Assembly (NCBI GenBank): GCA_964523885.1
Contig: CAZFYX010000072.1
Span: 1 to 64,000 of the forward strand
Direction: 5' to 3'
Length of the DNA stretch: 64,000 bases
From: SHXO01 sp964523885
GTDB taxonomy: Bacteria > Pseudomonadota > Gammaproteobacteria > Burkholderiales > SHXO01
Made by a program: the position numbers and the translations under genes. Shown here in pieces: positions 9,333 to 20,244 of the stretch. The stretch's first letter is position 1; each line of letters opens with the position of its first letter. The notes below the pieces were generated by a model. The model did no database searches. It was not told the DNA's origin and saw only the letters and a list, made by a program, of their open reading frames with translations.

Positions 9333-9683
9333 ACCCTCACCCCGGCCCTCTCCCGTCAAGGGAGAGGGGGAGCATATCGGTGAAGGAAGTCGTGCGGATC
9401 TGCCTGGCAGCAGCCCGGGCTGGAGATGGGTCGAGAGCGCTGCAGTGCGAGAGCGCTGATACGCACGGCGGTGGTGCAGTTCCCCCTCTCCCCTTGCGGG
9501 AGAGGGCTGGGGTGAGGGGTACAACAGATGTGGTTCTCACGTTGCGTTCACGCGGCTCACCCTCACCCCAACCGTCTCCCGTCAAGGGAGGGCTCCAGTG
9601 GCGCGAGCGCATCGGTTGACCGCGATTCGGTACTCTGGAGAGGATCCCCTCTCCCCTTGCGGGAGAGGTACAGGGTAAGGGGT
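9333..9683. repeat. Four palindromic repeats in two head-to-head pairs (intergenic 9180-9758)
   Basis: Four copies of a roughly 36-base element lie at 9333-9371, 9482-9520, 9558-9594 and 9646-9683. Each has a hairpin of the type CCCTCTCCC/GGGAGAGGG followed by GGGGTGAGGGG, and orientation alternates within pairs. Copies of the same family occur at 18374-18735, 21267-21302, 25407-25446 and 51535-51688. Apart from these, the 579 bases between the permease and the NTF2-like gene hold nothing coding that I can support. Confidence 0.8.
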
Positions 9684-9758
9684 GGTGGAGATCAGGGTAT
9701 TTCGCACCACCGCCTGCCGCGTATACTCATCGGCACCTTGCGATCGCACCTCCTGACC

Positions 9759-10217
9759 ATGCACCGAACACCGCAAGCGATCCTCGTCGTCCTCTTCGTT
9801 GCGAACCTGTTCTGCGCAACGTCGGCGCAAGCCGACGGCGGCGAGCAGGCGGTAGCGGCTGCGCTCGTGGGCTGGGCCGATGCCTACAACAGCCGTGACG
9901 CCGACCGCATCACTGCACTCTACGCGCCCGATGCGCTGTTCTGGGGTACGCGTTCGAACACGCTCGCCGACCGACCCGAGCAGATCGCGGCCTACTTCGC
10001 GGAGTCGGTGCGCAATCCCAACCTGCGCGTCGCCCTGGGCGAGCATCGCATCCGGGTCTACGGTGACGTCGGGCTCGCGGCAGGGAGCTACACGGTGCGC
10101 GACCTGAAGAACGGCCAGGAGATCTTCACGCCGGGCCGCTTCACGTTCGTGTTCGAGAAGCGCGGAGAGCTGTGGGTGATCGTGCATCACCACTCCTCGC
10201 GCATGCCGTCACCCTGA
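9759..10217 (+). CDS. Secreted SnoaL/NTF2-like protein (DUF4440-like)
   Basis: A 152-residue protein with a clear signal peptide (AILVVLFVANLFCATSAQA, cleavage near residue 25) and an NTF2-like fold: WADAYNSRDADRITALYAPD, FWGTRSNTLADRPEQIAAYF and FTFVFEKRGELWVIVHHHSS. Proteins of this kind are common in the periplasm and their ligands are usually unknown. The ATG at 9759 is chosen because the signal peptide begins there. It ends only a few bases before the AttH-like gene, suggesting co-expression. Confidence 0.75.
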   Translation: MHRTPQAILVVLFVANLFCATSAQADGGEQAVAAALVGWADAYNSRDADRITALYAPDALFWGTRSNTLADRPEQIAAYFAESVRNPNLRVALGEHRIRVYGDVGLAAGSYTVRDLKNGQEIFTPGRFTFVFEKRGELWVIVHHHSSRMPSP

Positions 10218-10220
10218 CAC

Positions 10221-11285
10221 GTGCGGCGCCGGGACTTCCTGCTCGCGGCGCCTGCGCTCGTCGTGCCGTGGCCGGCGTACGCCCGGTATCCGGCGGTGCA
10301 GGCGGGCGCGCGACTGCAGTTTCCGCGTGACCACGGCGCACACCCCGACTTCCGCACGGAGTGGTGGTACATCACCGGCTGGGTGGAGGACACCGGCGGC
10401 CGTCGCTTCGGCATCCAGATCACGTTCTTCCGCAACCGCCCGCTGCTGCAGGAGGACAATCCGAGCGCCTTCGCGCCGACGCAGCTGCTCTTCGCGCATG
10501 CGGCTCTGGCCGATCCGCGCATCGGCCACCTGCTGCACGATCAGCGCGCCGCCCGCGCGGGCTTCGACCTTGCGGCTGCCGGCACCGGCACGACGGATGT
10601 CCGCATCGACGACTGGTCGCTGGCACTCGACGAGGCCGGCTATTCGGCGCGGATCCTCTCGCGAGAATTCTCGATGCAGCTGCAGTTCCGGCCCACGCAA
10701 CCCGTGCTGCTGCAGGGCGAGGCGGGATACAGCCGCAAGGGGCCGCGACCGACCCAGGCCAGCTACTACTACAGCCGGCCGCACCTCGAGGTTCGAGGAA
10801 CGCTGCGCACGCCGCAGGGCGATGCCGCGGTGACCGGCGCCGCATGGCTGGATCACGAATGGTCCAGCGAGATCCTCGATGCCACCGCGGCGGGGTGGGA
10901 TTGGGCCGGCATCAATCTCGACGACGGCGCGGCGCTCACCGTGTTCCGGATCCGTGGAAAGGACGGCGGCACCATCTGGGCCGGCGGCAGCTATCGCGGG
11001 CCCGACGGACGCACGCAGGCACTGACCCCGCACGAGGTGACGTTCGTGCCACTGCGCCGATGGCGCTCCCCGCGCACGGGCGTGGAGTATCCCGTGTCGA
11101 TGCGCGTGCAGTGGCCGCAACACACGCTCGACCTGGTGCCGCTCATGGATGACCAGGAGCTCGACGCACGGGCGAGCACCGGCACGATCTACTGGGAGGG
11201 CGCCGTGCGAGCGGTCGAGTCCGGCCGCGATGTCGGGCGCGGCTACCTGGAGTTGACCGGATACTGGCGACCGCTCAAGCTATGA
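10221..11285 (+). CDS. AttH/CrtC-like lipocalin-fold protein with signal sequence
   Basis: A 354-residue protein starting at GTG 10221 with a twin-arginine-like N-terminus (MRRRDFLLAAPALVVPWPAYA). Residues 35-350 resemble the AttH domain, also called the hydroxyneurosporene-synthase family, with HPDFRTEWWYITGW, ASYYYSRPHLEV and GAAWLDHEWSSE. It is related to, but distinct from, the true crtC at 51695-52681, which sits in the carotenoid cluster. Proteins of this type usually accompany FtsX-type transporters and are thought to be lipid-binding periplasmic factors. An automated label of carotenoid 1,2-hydratase would probably be wrong here. Confidence 0.8.
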   Translation: MRRRDFLLAAPALVVPWPAYARYPAVQAGARLQFPRDHGAHPDFRTEWWYITGWVEDTGGRRFGIQITFFRNRPLLQEDNPSAFAPTQLLFAHAALADPRIGHLLHDQRAARAGFDLAAAGTGTTDVRIDDWSLALDEAGYSARILSREFSMQLQFRPTQPVLLQGEAGYSRKGPRPTQASYYYSRPHLEVRGTLRTPQGDAAVTGAAWLDHEWSSEILDATAAGWDWAGINLDDGAALTVFRIRGKDGGTIWAGGSYRGPDGRTQALTPHEVTFVPLRRWRSPRTGVEYPVSMRVQWPQHTLDLVPLMDDQELDARASTGTIYWEGAVRAVESGRDVGRGYLELTGYWRPLKL

Positions 11286-11310
11286 ACCAGTCATCGGGAG
11301 AGGCAGGACG

Positions 11311-12474
11311 ATGAGGCGCAGGACGCTGCTTGTTGCGGCGGCAGCCGCGGTCGGCGCCGGCGCAGCCGGGCTGGGCTGGCGGGCGTACCGCAACGGCGTG
11401 TTCAGTGCGGGCCGGGGTCCCGCCTATGAAGCATGGCGAACCTGGAGACCGGATGGCAGCGGCCCGATGCACGCGGTCCACGCTGCCATCCTCGCCGCCA
11501 GCCCGCACAACACGCAGCCCTGGCTGTTCCGGGTCACCGACACCAGCATCGACCTGCTCGCGGACCGGGAGCGCAACATTGGCAGCATCGATCCCTTCCG
11601 CCGGGAGATGCACATCGGTCTCGGCTGTGCACTCGAGAACCTCGTGATCGCCGCCCGCGCAGCGGGTCACGAACCCGGCATCACTCTGCTGCCCGACGGC
11701 GCCGACGCGCCGCGCGTTGCCGCCGTACAGCTGGCGCCGGCGGGGAAGCAGGCCTCGCCGCTCTCCGATGCTATCGCGCACCGCCATACCAACCGCGGGC
11801 CCTACGACGTCGCGAGACCGCTGTCGGACGCTGCCTTCGAGGCGATGCAGGGACTGGGCAGCGACCTCCCGGACGTGGGCATGCGCTGGTTCACTTCCGA
11901 TCGCGACCGCAGCGAGCTCTCCTCGCTCATCGTCGCCGCCACCGAGGCGATCATCGCCGACAGGCAGCAGTCTGCCGACAGCACGCGGTGGTTCCGGATG
12001 TCGTGGGAGCAACTGCAGCGGCACCGCGATGGCGTCACGCTCGACGCGGCGGGGCTTGCGCCGGTGGTGCTTGCGGTTGCCAAGTTGCTGCCGCCGATGT
12101 CGGCGGAAGACAGCGACGCGGCCTGGCTGAAGGCAACGCGCGAGGTCCATGTCGCCACGGCGCCCGCCTTCGGGCTCATCGTCGTGCGCGATGCGCGCGA
12201 CGATCGGCAGCGCCTGCAAGGGGGGCGGCTGTGGCAGCGCGTGCACTTGTGGGCTGCGGGCCAGGGCATCGCGATGCAGCCGCTCAACCAGGTGCTGGAG
12301 CGAGCGGATCGCGAGGCGAGCCAGGGGCTCGAAGCGAAGTTCGGTGCCGCGATGAAGCACCTGGTCGGCGAAACCGGCTGGCAGGCACTCATGCCGTTCC
12401 GGCTCGGCTATCCGCAGCGCGCGGCGCAGCCCAGCCCGCGTCGGTTGCCCGAGGAGGTGGTGGTCAGGATGTAG
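11311..12474 (+). CDS. Nitroreductase-family protein with N-terminal export signal
   Basis: A 387-residue protein. The first 25 residues (MRRRTLLVAAAAAVGAGAAG) form an arginine-rich hydrophobic signal that looks like a Tat or membrane anchor. The body resembles the Acg-type nitroreductase-like family: AASPHNTQPWLF near residue 65 is the flavin-phosphate contact, with RHTNRGPYD and a C-terminal MPFRLGYP. It probably binds FMN, but the substrate is unknown. Its last 11 bases overlap the end of the convergent DUF1499 gene. Confidence 0.75.
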   Translation: MRRRTLLVAAAAAVGAGAAGLGWRAYRNGVFSAGRGPAYEAWRTWRPDGSGPMHAVHAAILAASPHNTQPWLFRVTDTSIDLLADRERNIGSIDPFRREMHIGLGCALENLVIAARAAGHEPGITLLPDGADAPRVAAVQLAPAGKQASPLSDAIAHRHTNRGPYDVARPLSDAAFEAMQGLGSDLPDVGMRWFTSDRDRSELSSLIVAATEAIIADRQQSADSTRWFRMSWEQLQRHRDGVTLDAAGLAPVVLAVAKLLPPMSAEDSDAAWLKATREVHVATAPAFGLIVVRDARDDRQRLQGGRLWQRVHLWAAGQGIAMQPLNQVLERADREASQGLEAKFGAAMKHLVGETGWQALMPFRLGYPQRAAQPSPRRLPEEVVVRM

Positions 12475-13216
12475 CGCCCAGCTCCGACCGCAACTTCGCC
12501 AGGAATGTCCGGATCCGCTTCGCGTTCTGCCCGATGTCGCTGCGACCGAGCCGCGACTTCGAGCGCACGTCCACCCGCGCCCCCTGGCCGGTGTGCGTCA
12601 GGCGCACCGCCATGTCGTCGGTGAAGCCGTACCAGAAGCTGGTCTGGCTCGCCTCGATGGTCCCCGCCGCGGGATCCGCGCCATTGATCTTCATCCCCAT
12701 CCCTTCGAGCACCTTGCGCGCGGCCTCGAATACCTTGGCCTCGGGGGCGCTGAACGTCGCCGGCACGATGTCCGGATAGGCCTGCTTCTGCTGCGCGGCG
12801 ACCTCGGGACCGTCGTACGTCACGGGGTGGTCGCCTTCCCTGCGCAGCGTGGCGGCGACCACGAGCTGGGGCGGGTCGTCCGTATCCGTGGTGATGTCGT
12901 GGATGTAGGGCAGGGCATCGACCGTCTGCTTCCACTTCCACGGGACGTAGGCGAAGCCAAGCGCGATGACCAGGCCGGCGATCCCCGCGACGACCGTGCC
13001 GCGCACTCCGCCGGACAGGAGGACGCCGAGCAAGGACAGGGCCGCGGCCGCGAGCGCGATGAAGAACGCGAAGCGCAGGATCAGGAAACCGGTGCGGAAG
13101 TGCCAGAGGTCGGCCCGATAGCCCAGTCCCGAAGCTGCGGCAGCCGCCACGCACAGGATGGCGACGACGAGGCCGGCGACGGCAAGCCACCGGCCTGCAG
13201 TGGTTGCAGCACTCAT
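12464..13216 (-). CDS. DUF1499 membrane protein
   Basis: A 250-residue protein with three N-terminal membrane segments (about residues 8-32, 42-66 and 70-92) followed by a DUF1499 domain: PDIVPATFSAPEAKVFEAAR, SQTSFWYGFTDDMAVRL and DVRSKSRLGRSDIGQNAKR. DUF1499 proteins have no settled function. It stands alone, convergent with the nitroreductase-like gene, with a start ATG at 13216. Confidence 0.82.
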   Translation of the reverse strand: MSAATTAGRWLAVAGLVVAILCVAAAAASGLGYRADLWHFRTGFLILRFAFFIALAAAALSLLGVLLSGGVRGTVVAGIAGLVIALGFAYVPWKWKQTVDALPYIHDITTDTDDPPQLVVAATLRREGDHPVTYDGPEVAAQQKQAYPDIVPATFSAPEAKVFEAARKVLEGMGMKINGADPAAGTIEASQTSFWYGFTDDMAVRLTHTGQGARVDVRSKSRLGRSDIGQNAKRIRTFLAKLRSELGATS

Positions 13217-13321
13217 GTGGGTCTCCCCCGACGAAGATCGCAGCCTATTGTGCGCTCATCGGACAGAGGCGTCCGGCGAGTCCGGAGCTGCCGGCACGAA
13301 GGGCCGCGACGCCGCCGGGGA

Positions 13322-14428
13322 TCACGCCTTGGTGCGGCCCAGTTCGCGGCGCAGGTATTCGTGCAGGTGGACCATGCCGTCCTCATGCGGCGAGTGGTAG
13401 GGACCGACGTCCTCCTCGCCGTTGAGGTACATGGCGCGGCGCCCCTTCTGGAACCAGGTGCAGATCTCGGAGTCCTCGGCCGCGGACTCGGCGTACGCGG
13501 CCTGGTGCGCCTCGACCAGCTCGCGCTCGAACAGCGCGACTTCCTCCGGGTAGAAGAACTGCACGATGTTGAGCGTTTGCTCCGGCGACACCGGCAGCAG
13601 CGTGCTGACCACCAGCGAATACGGATACCACTCGAGCATCACGTTGGGATAGAGGATGCACCAGAGCGTCCCGTACTTGGGCAGGTCGCCGTTGCCGTAC
13701 TGGAGGATGGCGTTGCGGTAACGGGTGTAGTGCGGCGACACCTGGTTGCGCAGCTCGTCCTTGATGCCCAGGATCTGGTAGGACCAGCGCTCGCCGAAGC
13801 CCCACTTGTAGTTGCCCGGGTCGACGAAGTACTGCAGGCCGGGGTGGTAGGGCACGACGTGGTACATCTCCAGGAAGATCTCGAGGAAGTTCTTCCAGTT
13901 GTAGCCGAGCACGTCGACCTGCTGGCGCTCGAACACGTAGCCGCTGAAGTCGAACTCGTGCGCGAGTGGGAACTCCGCGAGGTCCTTGACCGCGTCGCGC
14001 GGGCCCCGGAAGAGCAGCCCGTGCCAGTTGGTGAGCGGCGTCTCCACCAGCCCCATGTCGGGGTTGCGGTCGAACTCCGGCGCGCCCATCAGCTTGCCGT
14101 CCAGCCCGTAGGTCCACTTGTGCACCGGGCAGACGACGTTGCTCACGTTGCCTCGGCCTTCGAGCAGCAGTGACTGGCGATGACGGCAGACGTTGTTGAA
14201 CAGGCGCACCCCGCCGGGGCTGCGCACCAGCATCTTGCCGTGCCTGGCCCAGTCCAGGGTGTAGTAGTCTCCCTCGTTGGGCACCATCAGCTCGTGGCCG
14301 ACATAGCCCGGACCCTGCTCGAACAGGAGTTTCTGCTCGAGCGCGAAGATCTCCGGGTCGAAGTACCAGGAGACGGGCAGCTGGGAGGCGCTGGGCTTCA
14401 GTTGCGCGCCGGTCGGGATGTCGGTCAT
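13322..14428 (-). CDS. Rieske-type ring-hydroxylating oxygenase, large subunit
   Basis: A 368-residue oxygenase. The Rieske [2Fe-2S] ligands are visible as C81-x-H83 and C100-x2-H103 (CRH and CPVHKW). The mononuclear iron site follows in NWKNFLEIFLEMYH with H190 and H195 (YHPGL). The usual NExxD-type segment reads NFLEIFLEMYH here. The length is short of classic benzoate dioxygenase alpha subunits and closer to the choline/carnitine/stachydrine-type group. No small subunit or reductase is adjacent, so the substrate is open. It is transcribed alone from a start at 14428. Confidence 0.85.
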   Translation of the reverse strand: MTDIPTGAQLKPSASQLPVSWYFDPEIFALEQKLLFEQGPGYVGHELMVPNEGDYYTLDWARHGKMLVRSPGGVRLFNNVCRHRQSLLLEGRGNVSNVVCPVHKWTYGLDGKLMGAPEFDRNPDMGLVETPLTNWHGLLFRGPRDAVKDLAEFPLAHEFDFSGYVFERQQVDVLGYNWKNFLEIFLEMYHVVPYHPGLQYFVDPGNYKWGFGERWSYQILGIKDELRNQVSPHYTRYRNAILQYGNGDLPKYGTLWCILYPNVMLEWYPYSLVVSTLLPVSPEQTLNIVQFFYPEEVALFERELVEAHQAAYAESAAEDSEICTWFQKGRRAMYLNGEEDVGPYHSPHEDGMVHLHEYLRRELGRTKA

Positions 14429-14624
14429 GTCGCGTCCTCGTCACGAGCCCCTGCGGGCGTCGTCAGGGCCCGAAGTTTACCGCCAAAGATGGCGGGAAGA
14501 GTTTGATTTGCAGCAAGGTCCGGGCCTCCCGGCGCGATGCGGCGAGCCCTCTGGCCCTTGCCTCGCGCAGCGGGTTTCTGCATAGTGCGCGCCTCCCGTT
14601 ACGGCTGTTCTTCCCATCCGCCCC

Positions 14625-17042
<2,418 letters not shown>

Positions 17043-17161
17043 TCTCCGGAGATTGCCTGTACCATGTCGGTACGGATGCCCGCCCCGTTTAACCTGGATC
17101 AACAATTCCGCCGCGGGCGCCGGGCAACATGGCCCGGTCCCTGGCATGGAGAGGTTGTGCG

Positions 17162-17572
17162 ATGACGACGATGGAGTGGAATGCGGCGCTCGAGCTGGGC
17201 GTGGACACGATGGATGACACGCACCGCGACTTCGTCCGCTGCGTCAATGCCCTGGGTGAGGCGAGCGACGCCGACATGATGGCCCGGTTCGAGGAGCTGT
17301 ACCAGCACACCATCGAGCACTTCGGCCAGGAAACGGAGTGGATGAAGCAGATCAGCTTCCCGCCCCTGCACTGCCACACCGCCGAGCACGATGGCGTGCT
17401 CGAAGTGATGCGCGAGGTGCGCGGCTACCTGCAGCAGGGCAACTACGAAGTCGGGCGCGTTCTTGCGCGGGAACTGGCGACCTGGTTCAAGAGCCATGCC
17501 GCCACCATGGACGCGATGCTCGCGCAGGTGCTCAAGGCCCACGCCAGGCCGCTCGCAGCCGACGCCGCCTGA
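17162..17572 (+). CDS. Bacteriohemerythrin
   Basis: A 136-residue oxygen-binding protein with the di-iron hemerythrin pattern: WNAALELGVDTMDDTHRDFV at the N-terminus (first His), HTIEHFGQETEWMK in the second helix, HCHTAEHDGVL in the third and WFKSHAATMD in the fourth. It probably stores or delivers oxygen to oxygenases or senses it. The ATG at 17162 is preferred because GGAGAGG lies upstream and the family starts MxxMxWxxxLELGV. Its TGA overlaps the ATG of the esterase (TGATG). Confidence 0.88.
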   Translation: MTTMEWNAALELGVDTMDDTHRDFVRCVNALGEASDADMMARFEELYQHTIEHFGQETEWMKQISFPPLHCHTAEHDGVLEVMREVRGYLQQGNYEVGRVLARELATWFKSHAATMDAMLAQVLKAHARPLAADAA

Positions 17573-18285
17573 TGGCCGAGGCAGTTCCGCCGGCCCAGGT
17601 CGAGATCCCGCCGCGCGACGGTCCCGCGGCACAACTCTTCATCCTGCTGCACGGGGTCGGCTCGAACCCCGAGTCGATGCTCGGCCTCGCCGAAGCATTG
17701 CGCGGCGCCTTCCCGCGCGCTGCCATCGTCGCCCCTGAAGGCTTTGACCGGTTCGACCTTGGCAGCAGCGGGCGCCAGTGGTTCTCCGTGCGCGGCATCG
17801 ACGAGGCCAATCGCCCCGCGCGGGTAGCGGCCGCGTTGCCGCGACTGGTGCAGTTCATCCGCGAGCAACAGGAGCGCTGGAAGGTTTTCCCCAATGCCAC
17901 CGCGCTGGCCGGCTTCTCGCAGGGCGCGATCATGGCGCTGGAGGCGGTGGCGAAGCACGACGGGCTGGGCGGGCGCGTGCTGGCATTCGCCGGTCGCTAT
18001 GCGTCGCTGCCGGGGACTGCCCCGGACTATACGACCATCCACCTGTTCCACGGCGGAGAGGACACGGTCATTCCGGTGTCCCATGCCAACGCGGCGCTCG
18101 ATCATCTTGCCGGCATGAACGGCGACGTGACGCTGGACATCGCACACGAGGTCGGCCATGCGCTGCATCCGGTGATGATCGATCTTGCCATCGAGCGCTT
18201 GCAGAACAGAGTGCCGCTGCGCTCGTGGCAGCGGGCGCTCGGTGCGGTCATCCCGCCATCCGCGTTGCGCGACCAGGACCAGTAG
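17572..18285 (+). CDS. YpfH-type esterase (phospholipase/carboxylesterase family)
   Basis: A 237-residue serine hydrolase with ILLHGVGSNPESM (oxyanion loop, about residue 24), GFSQGAIMALEA (nucleophile, about 116), HGGEDTVIPVSHA (aspartate) and VGHALHPVMI (histidine). The set matches the cytoplasmic YpfH group. It is translationally coupled to the hemerythrin gene, an arrangement that has no obvious functional reading. The substrate is unknown. Confidence 0.85.
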   Translation: MAEAVPPAQVEIPPRDGPAAQLFILLHGVGSNPESMLGLAEALRGAFPRAAIVAPEGFDRFDLGSSGRQWFSVRGIDEANRPARVAAALPRLVQFIREQQERWKVFPNATALAGFSQGAIMALEAVAKHDGLGGRVLAFAGRYASLPGTAPDYTTIHLFHGGEDTVIPVSHANAALDHLAGMNGDVTLDIAHEVGHALHPVMIDLAIERLQNRVPLRSWQRALGAVIPPSALRDQDQ

Positions 18286-18373
18286 CGCTCTCCGCGGCCG
18301 CGTTCGTCGGCTGCCTGGGGTCTTGTTCCGATTGAGTCGGGGGCGAGAACTCCGGTTGTGAACATCCCGCGTC

Positions 18374-18735
18374 TCACCCTCACCCCAGCCCACTCCCGTC
18401 GAGGGAAAGGGGGAACACATCGGTCGGTGAAGGTGAGTGGTTCTACCTGCCAGCAACGAGGACCGGAACCGGATCGAGAGATACTGCTGATGTACGGATT
18501 CTGAGGCTGAGCGTTAGCGTAGCCGCCCGCAACAGCGCGCAGTTCCCCCACTCCCCTTGCGGGAGAGGGCCGGGGTGAGGGGCACGAGTGACGCGCTTGT
18601 GGCCGTCACCCTCACCCTACCCTCTTCCGTCGAGGGAGACGGAGAACACAGCATGGGCTGAGACTGGGGTGCAGGCACAGCGTTGCCGCGCAGTGTTCCC
18701 TCTACCCTTGCGGGAGAGGGTCAGGGTGAGGGGTA
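18374..18735. repeat. Second array of four palindromic repeats (intergenic 18286-18807)
   Basis: Copies of the CCCTCTCCC/GGGAGAGGG element lie at 18374-18412, 18545-18583, 18607-18643 and 18696-18735, again as two inverted pairs. The inner boundaries carry related sequence: GCGCGCAGTTC before 18545 and CCGCGCAGTGTTC before 18697. The remainder of this gap between two convergent genes contains nothing I can call. Confidence 0.8.
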
Positions 18736-18807
18736 AGCAACGCGCGGGCTCTTCGCCGCAAATCACTCTCACCCTCACACACCGCCGTCCATTCCACCGC
18801 CTGTCCC

Positions 18808-19551
18808 TCACCCGCCATAGCGTTCAGTCCGGACGCTGGCGGCTGGGATGGCGAGCTGCGCGAGCAGCCCGGTCACATGCCCCACGAACGCATTGGTGCC
18901 GCACACGAACACCGTCACAGGCACCGCTCCCAGCGCACCAAGCGCCTCGCGCAGCAGCGCCTCGTCGACGCGGCCACGCCGCGTGCCGGGCGTCGCCTCG
19001 ACCTCGCGGGTCAATGTCGGCAGGTAGCTGAACCCGTTCCCCGCCGCAGCCTGGAGCGCCGCACCGAAGATCAGGTCCGCTGCCGTGCGCGCCGAGTACA
19101 CCAATGCCAGCGGCACCCTGCTGCCGCTCAATGCACGATGCCGCACCATCGAGACCAGCGGCACTACACCCGAACCGCCGCCCACCAGCAGTGCGGGCCC
19201 TTCGACGTCCGAGCGCCAGACGAAGTGTCCGCCGATCGGTCCGCGCAGCTCGATTCCGTCGCCGACGGCGGCGACATCGTGGAAGAACGGCGAGACTTCG
19301 CCATCGTCGAGCCGCTCGATGGCGAGCTCGATGTCGTCGCCGGCTTCTGGCGCCGACGCGATCGAGTAGCTGCGCTGGGCCTGGTAGCCATCCGGTGCAG
19401 TCAGGCGCACGTCCACGTGCTGGCCTGCATGAAAGCGGAACGGCCGTGGCAGGCGGAAGAAGAAGCTCCTGACCGTCGGCGTGCGGACCTCTATCGCGGT
19501 GATGGTCGCCGTCTGCCACGCGATCCGTGCTGGCGGCGCGGCATCCGGCAT
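18808..19551 (-). CDS. Ferredoxin reductase-type FAD/NAD(P)H oxidoreductase
   Basis: A 247-residue flavoprotein of the ferredoxin-NADP reductase superfamily without an iron-sulfur domain. It shows RSYSIASAPEAG (FAD-binding RxYS, about residue 72), VGGGSGVVPLVSM (NAD(P)-binding, about 122) and the C-terminal VFVCGTNAFVG. Its ATG overlaps the stop of the molybdopterin oxidoreductase upstream (TGATG), so it is most likely the electron partner of that enzyme, passing electrons between a pyridine nucleotide and the molybdenum cofactor protein. Confidence 0.85.
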   Translation of the reverse strand: MPDAAPPARIAWQTATITAIEVRTPTVRSFFFRLPRPFRFHAGQHVDVRLTAPDGYQAQRSYSIASAPEAGDDIELAIERLDDGEVSPFFHDVAAVGDGIELRGPIGGHFVWRSDVEGPALLVGGGSGVVPLVSMVRHRALSGSRVPLALVYSARTAADLIFGAALQAAAGNGFSYLPTLTREVEATPGTRRGRVDEALLREALGALGAVPVTVFVCGTNAFVGHVTGLLAQLAIPAASVRTERYGG

Positions 19552-20153
19552 CAGTCGCCGTCGTAGCGCTGCTCGCGCCAGGGATCGCCGTACATGTGGT
19601 AGCCGCGCAGCTCCCAGAACCCGGCCTCGTCGCGCTCGGTGAACTGCAGCGCCTTCACCCACTTCGCCGACTTCCAGAAGTAGAGATGCGGCACCAGCAG
19701 CCGCGCCGGGCCGCCGTGATCGGGGGTGACCGGCTTGCCGTCGTAGGCGATCGCGATCATCGCGCGGCCGCCGACGAGGTCCGGCGTCGGCACGTTGGTG
19801 GCGTAGTCGTCGAAGGAATGCGCCAGCGTGAAGCCGCTCGGCGCCTCCACGCCCGCATCGGCGAGCAGATCGTCGATCGACACCCCTTCCCAGCGCGTGT
19901 CGAACTTGCTCCACTTGGTGACGCAGTGGATGTCGCCCGCCCAGGCAGTGATCGGCAGCTGGATGAACTGCGCCCAGGTCCAGCTCTTGATCGTCCGCGG
20001 GCCGACCTTCAGGGCGAAGCTCCACGTCTCGAGCGGCACGGCGGGTGTGGGCCCCGCCGACAGCACCGGGAAATCGTCGGTCTCGAACTGGCCGGGCGGC
20101 AGGCGCGTGCGAGAGGCGCCGCCGCCGCGGCCGGTGAATCCTCGTGTTGCCAT
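19551..20153 (-). CDS. Sulfite-oxidase-like molybdopterin oxidoreductase
   Basis: A 200-residue protein of the oxidoreductase molybdopterin-binding domain family. The segment DIHCVTKWSKFD holds the single molybdenum-ligating cysteine, followed by the family blocks HSFDDYATNVP and PDHGGPARLLVPHLYFWKSA. No Tat signal is visible, so a cytoplasmic location is likely, unlike YedY/MsrP. It is coupled to the reductase downstream. The start ATG at 20153 gives the usual N-terminus ahead of RLPPGQFETDDFPVLS. Confidence 0.88.
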   Translation of the reverse strand: MATRGFTGRGGGASRTRLPPGQFETDDFPVLSAGPTPAVPLETWSFALKVGPRTIKSWTWAQFIQLPITAWAGDIHCVTKWSKFDTRWEGVSIDDLLADAGVEAPSGFTLAHSFDDYATNVPTPDLVGGRAMIAIAYDGKPVTPDHGGPARLLVPHLYFWKSAKWVKALQFTERDEAGFWELRGYHMYGDPWREQRYDGD

Positions 20154-20244
20154 CAAGACCCTCCTGGCGCGGTGTGCATACCAGCGTGGAGTGCCGGTGC
20201 AGCGCCCGATTATGGCATCGCGGCGGCGTGGTGCGCGTGGCTGC

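Noticed and set aside
10221..11285. A second crtC for carotenoid hydration
   Set aside because: It shares the AttH/CrtC domain family but has an export signal and sits with an FtsX permease; the genuine crtC is in the crt cluster at 51695-52681.
17088..17101. TTAACCTGGATCAA as an FNR site ahead of the hemerythrin gene
   Set aside because: Right half fits (ATCAA), but the left half departs from TTGAT at two positions and no promoter is evident; too weak to annotate.
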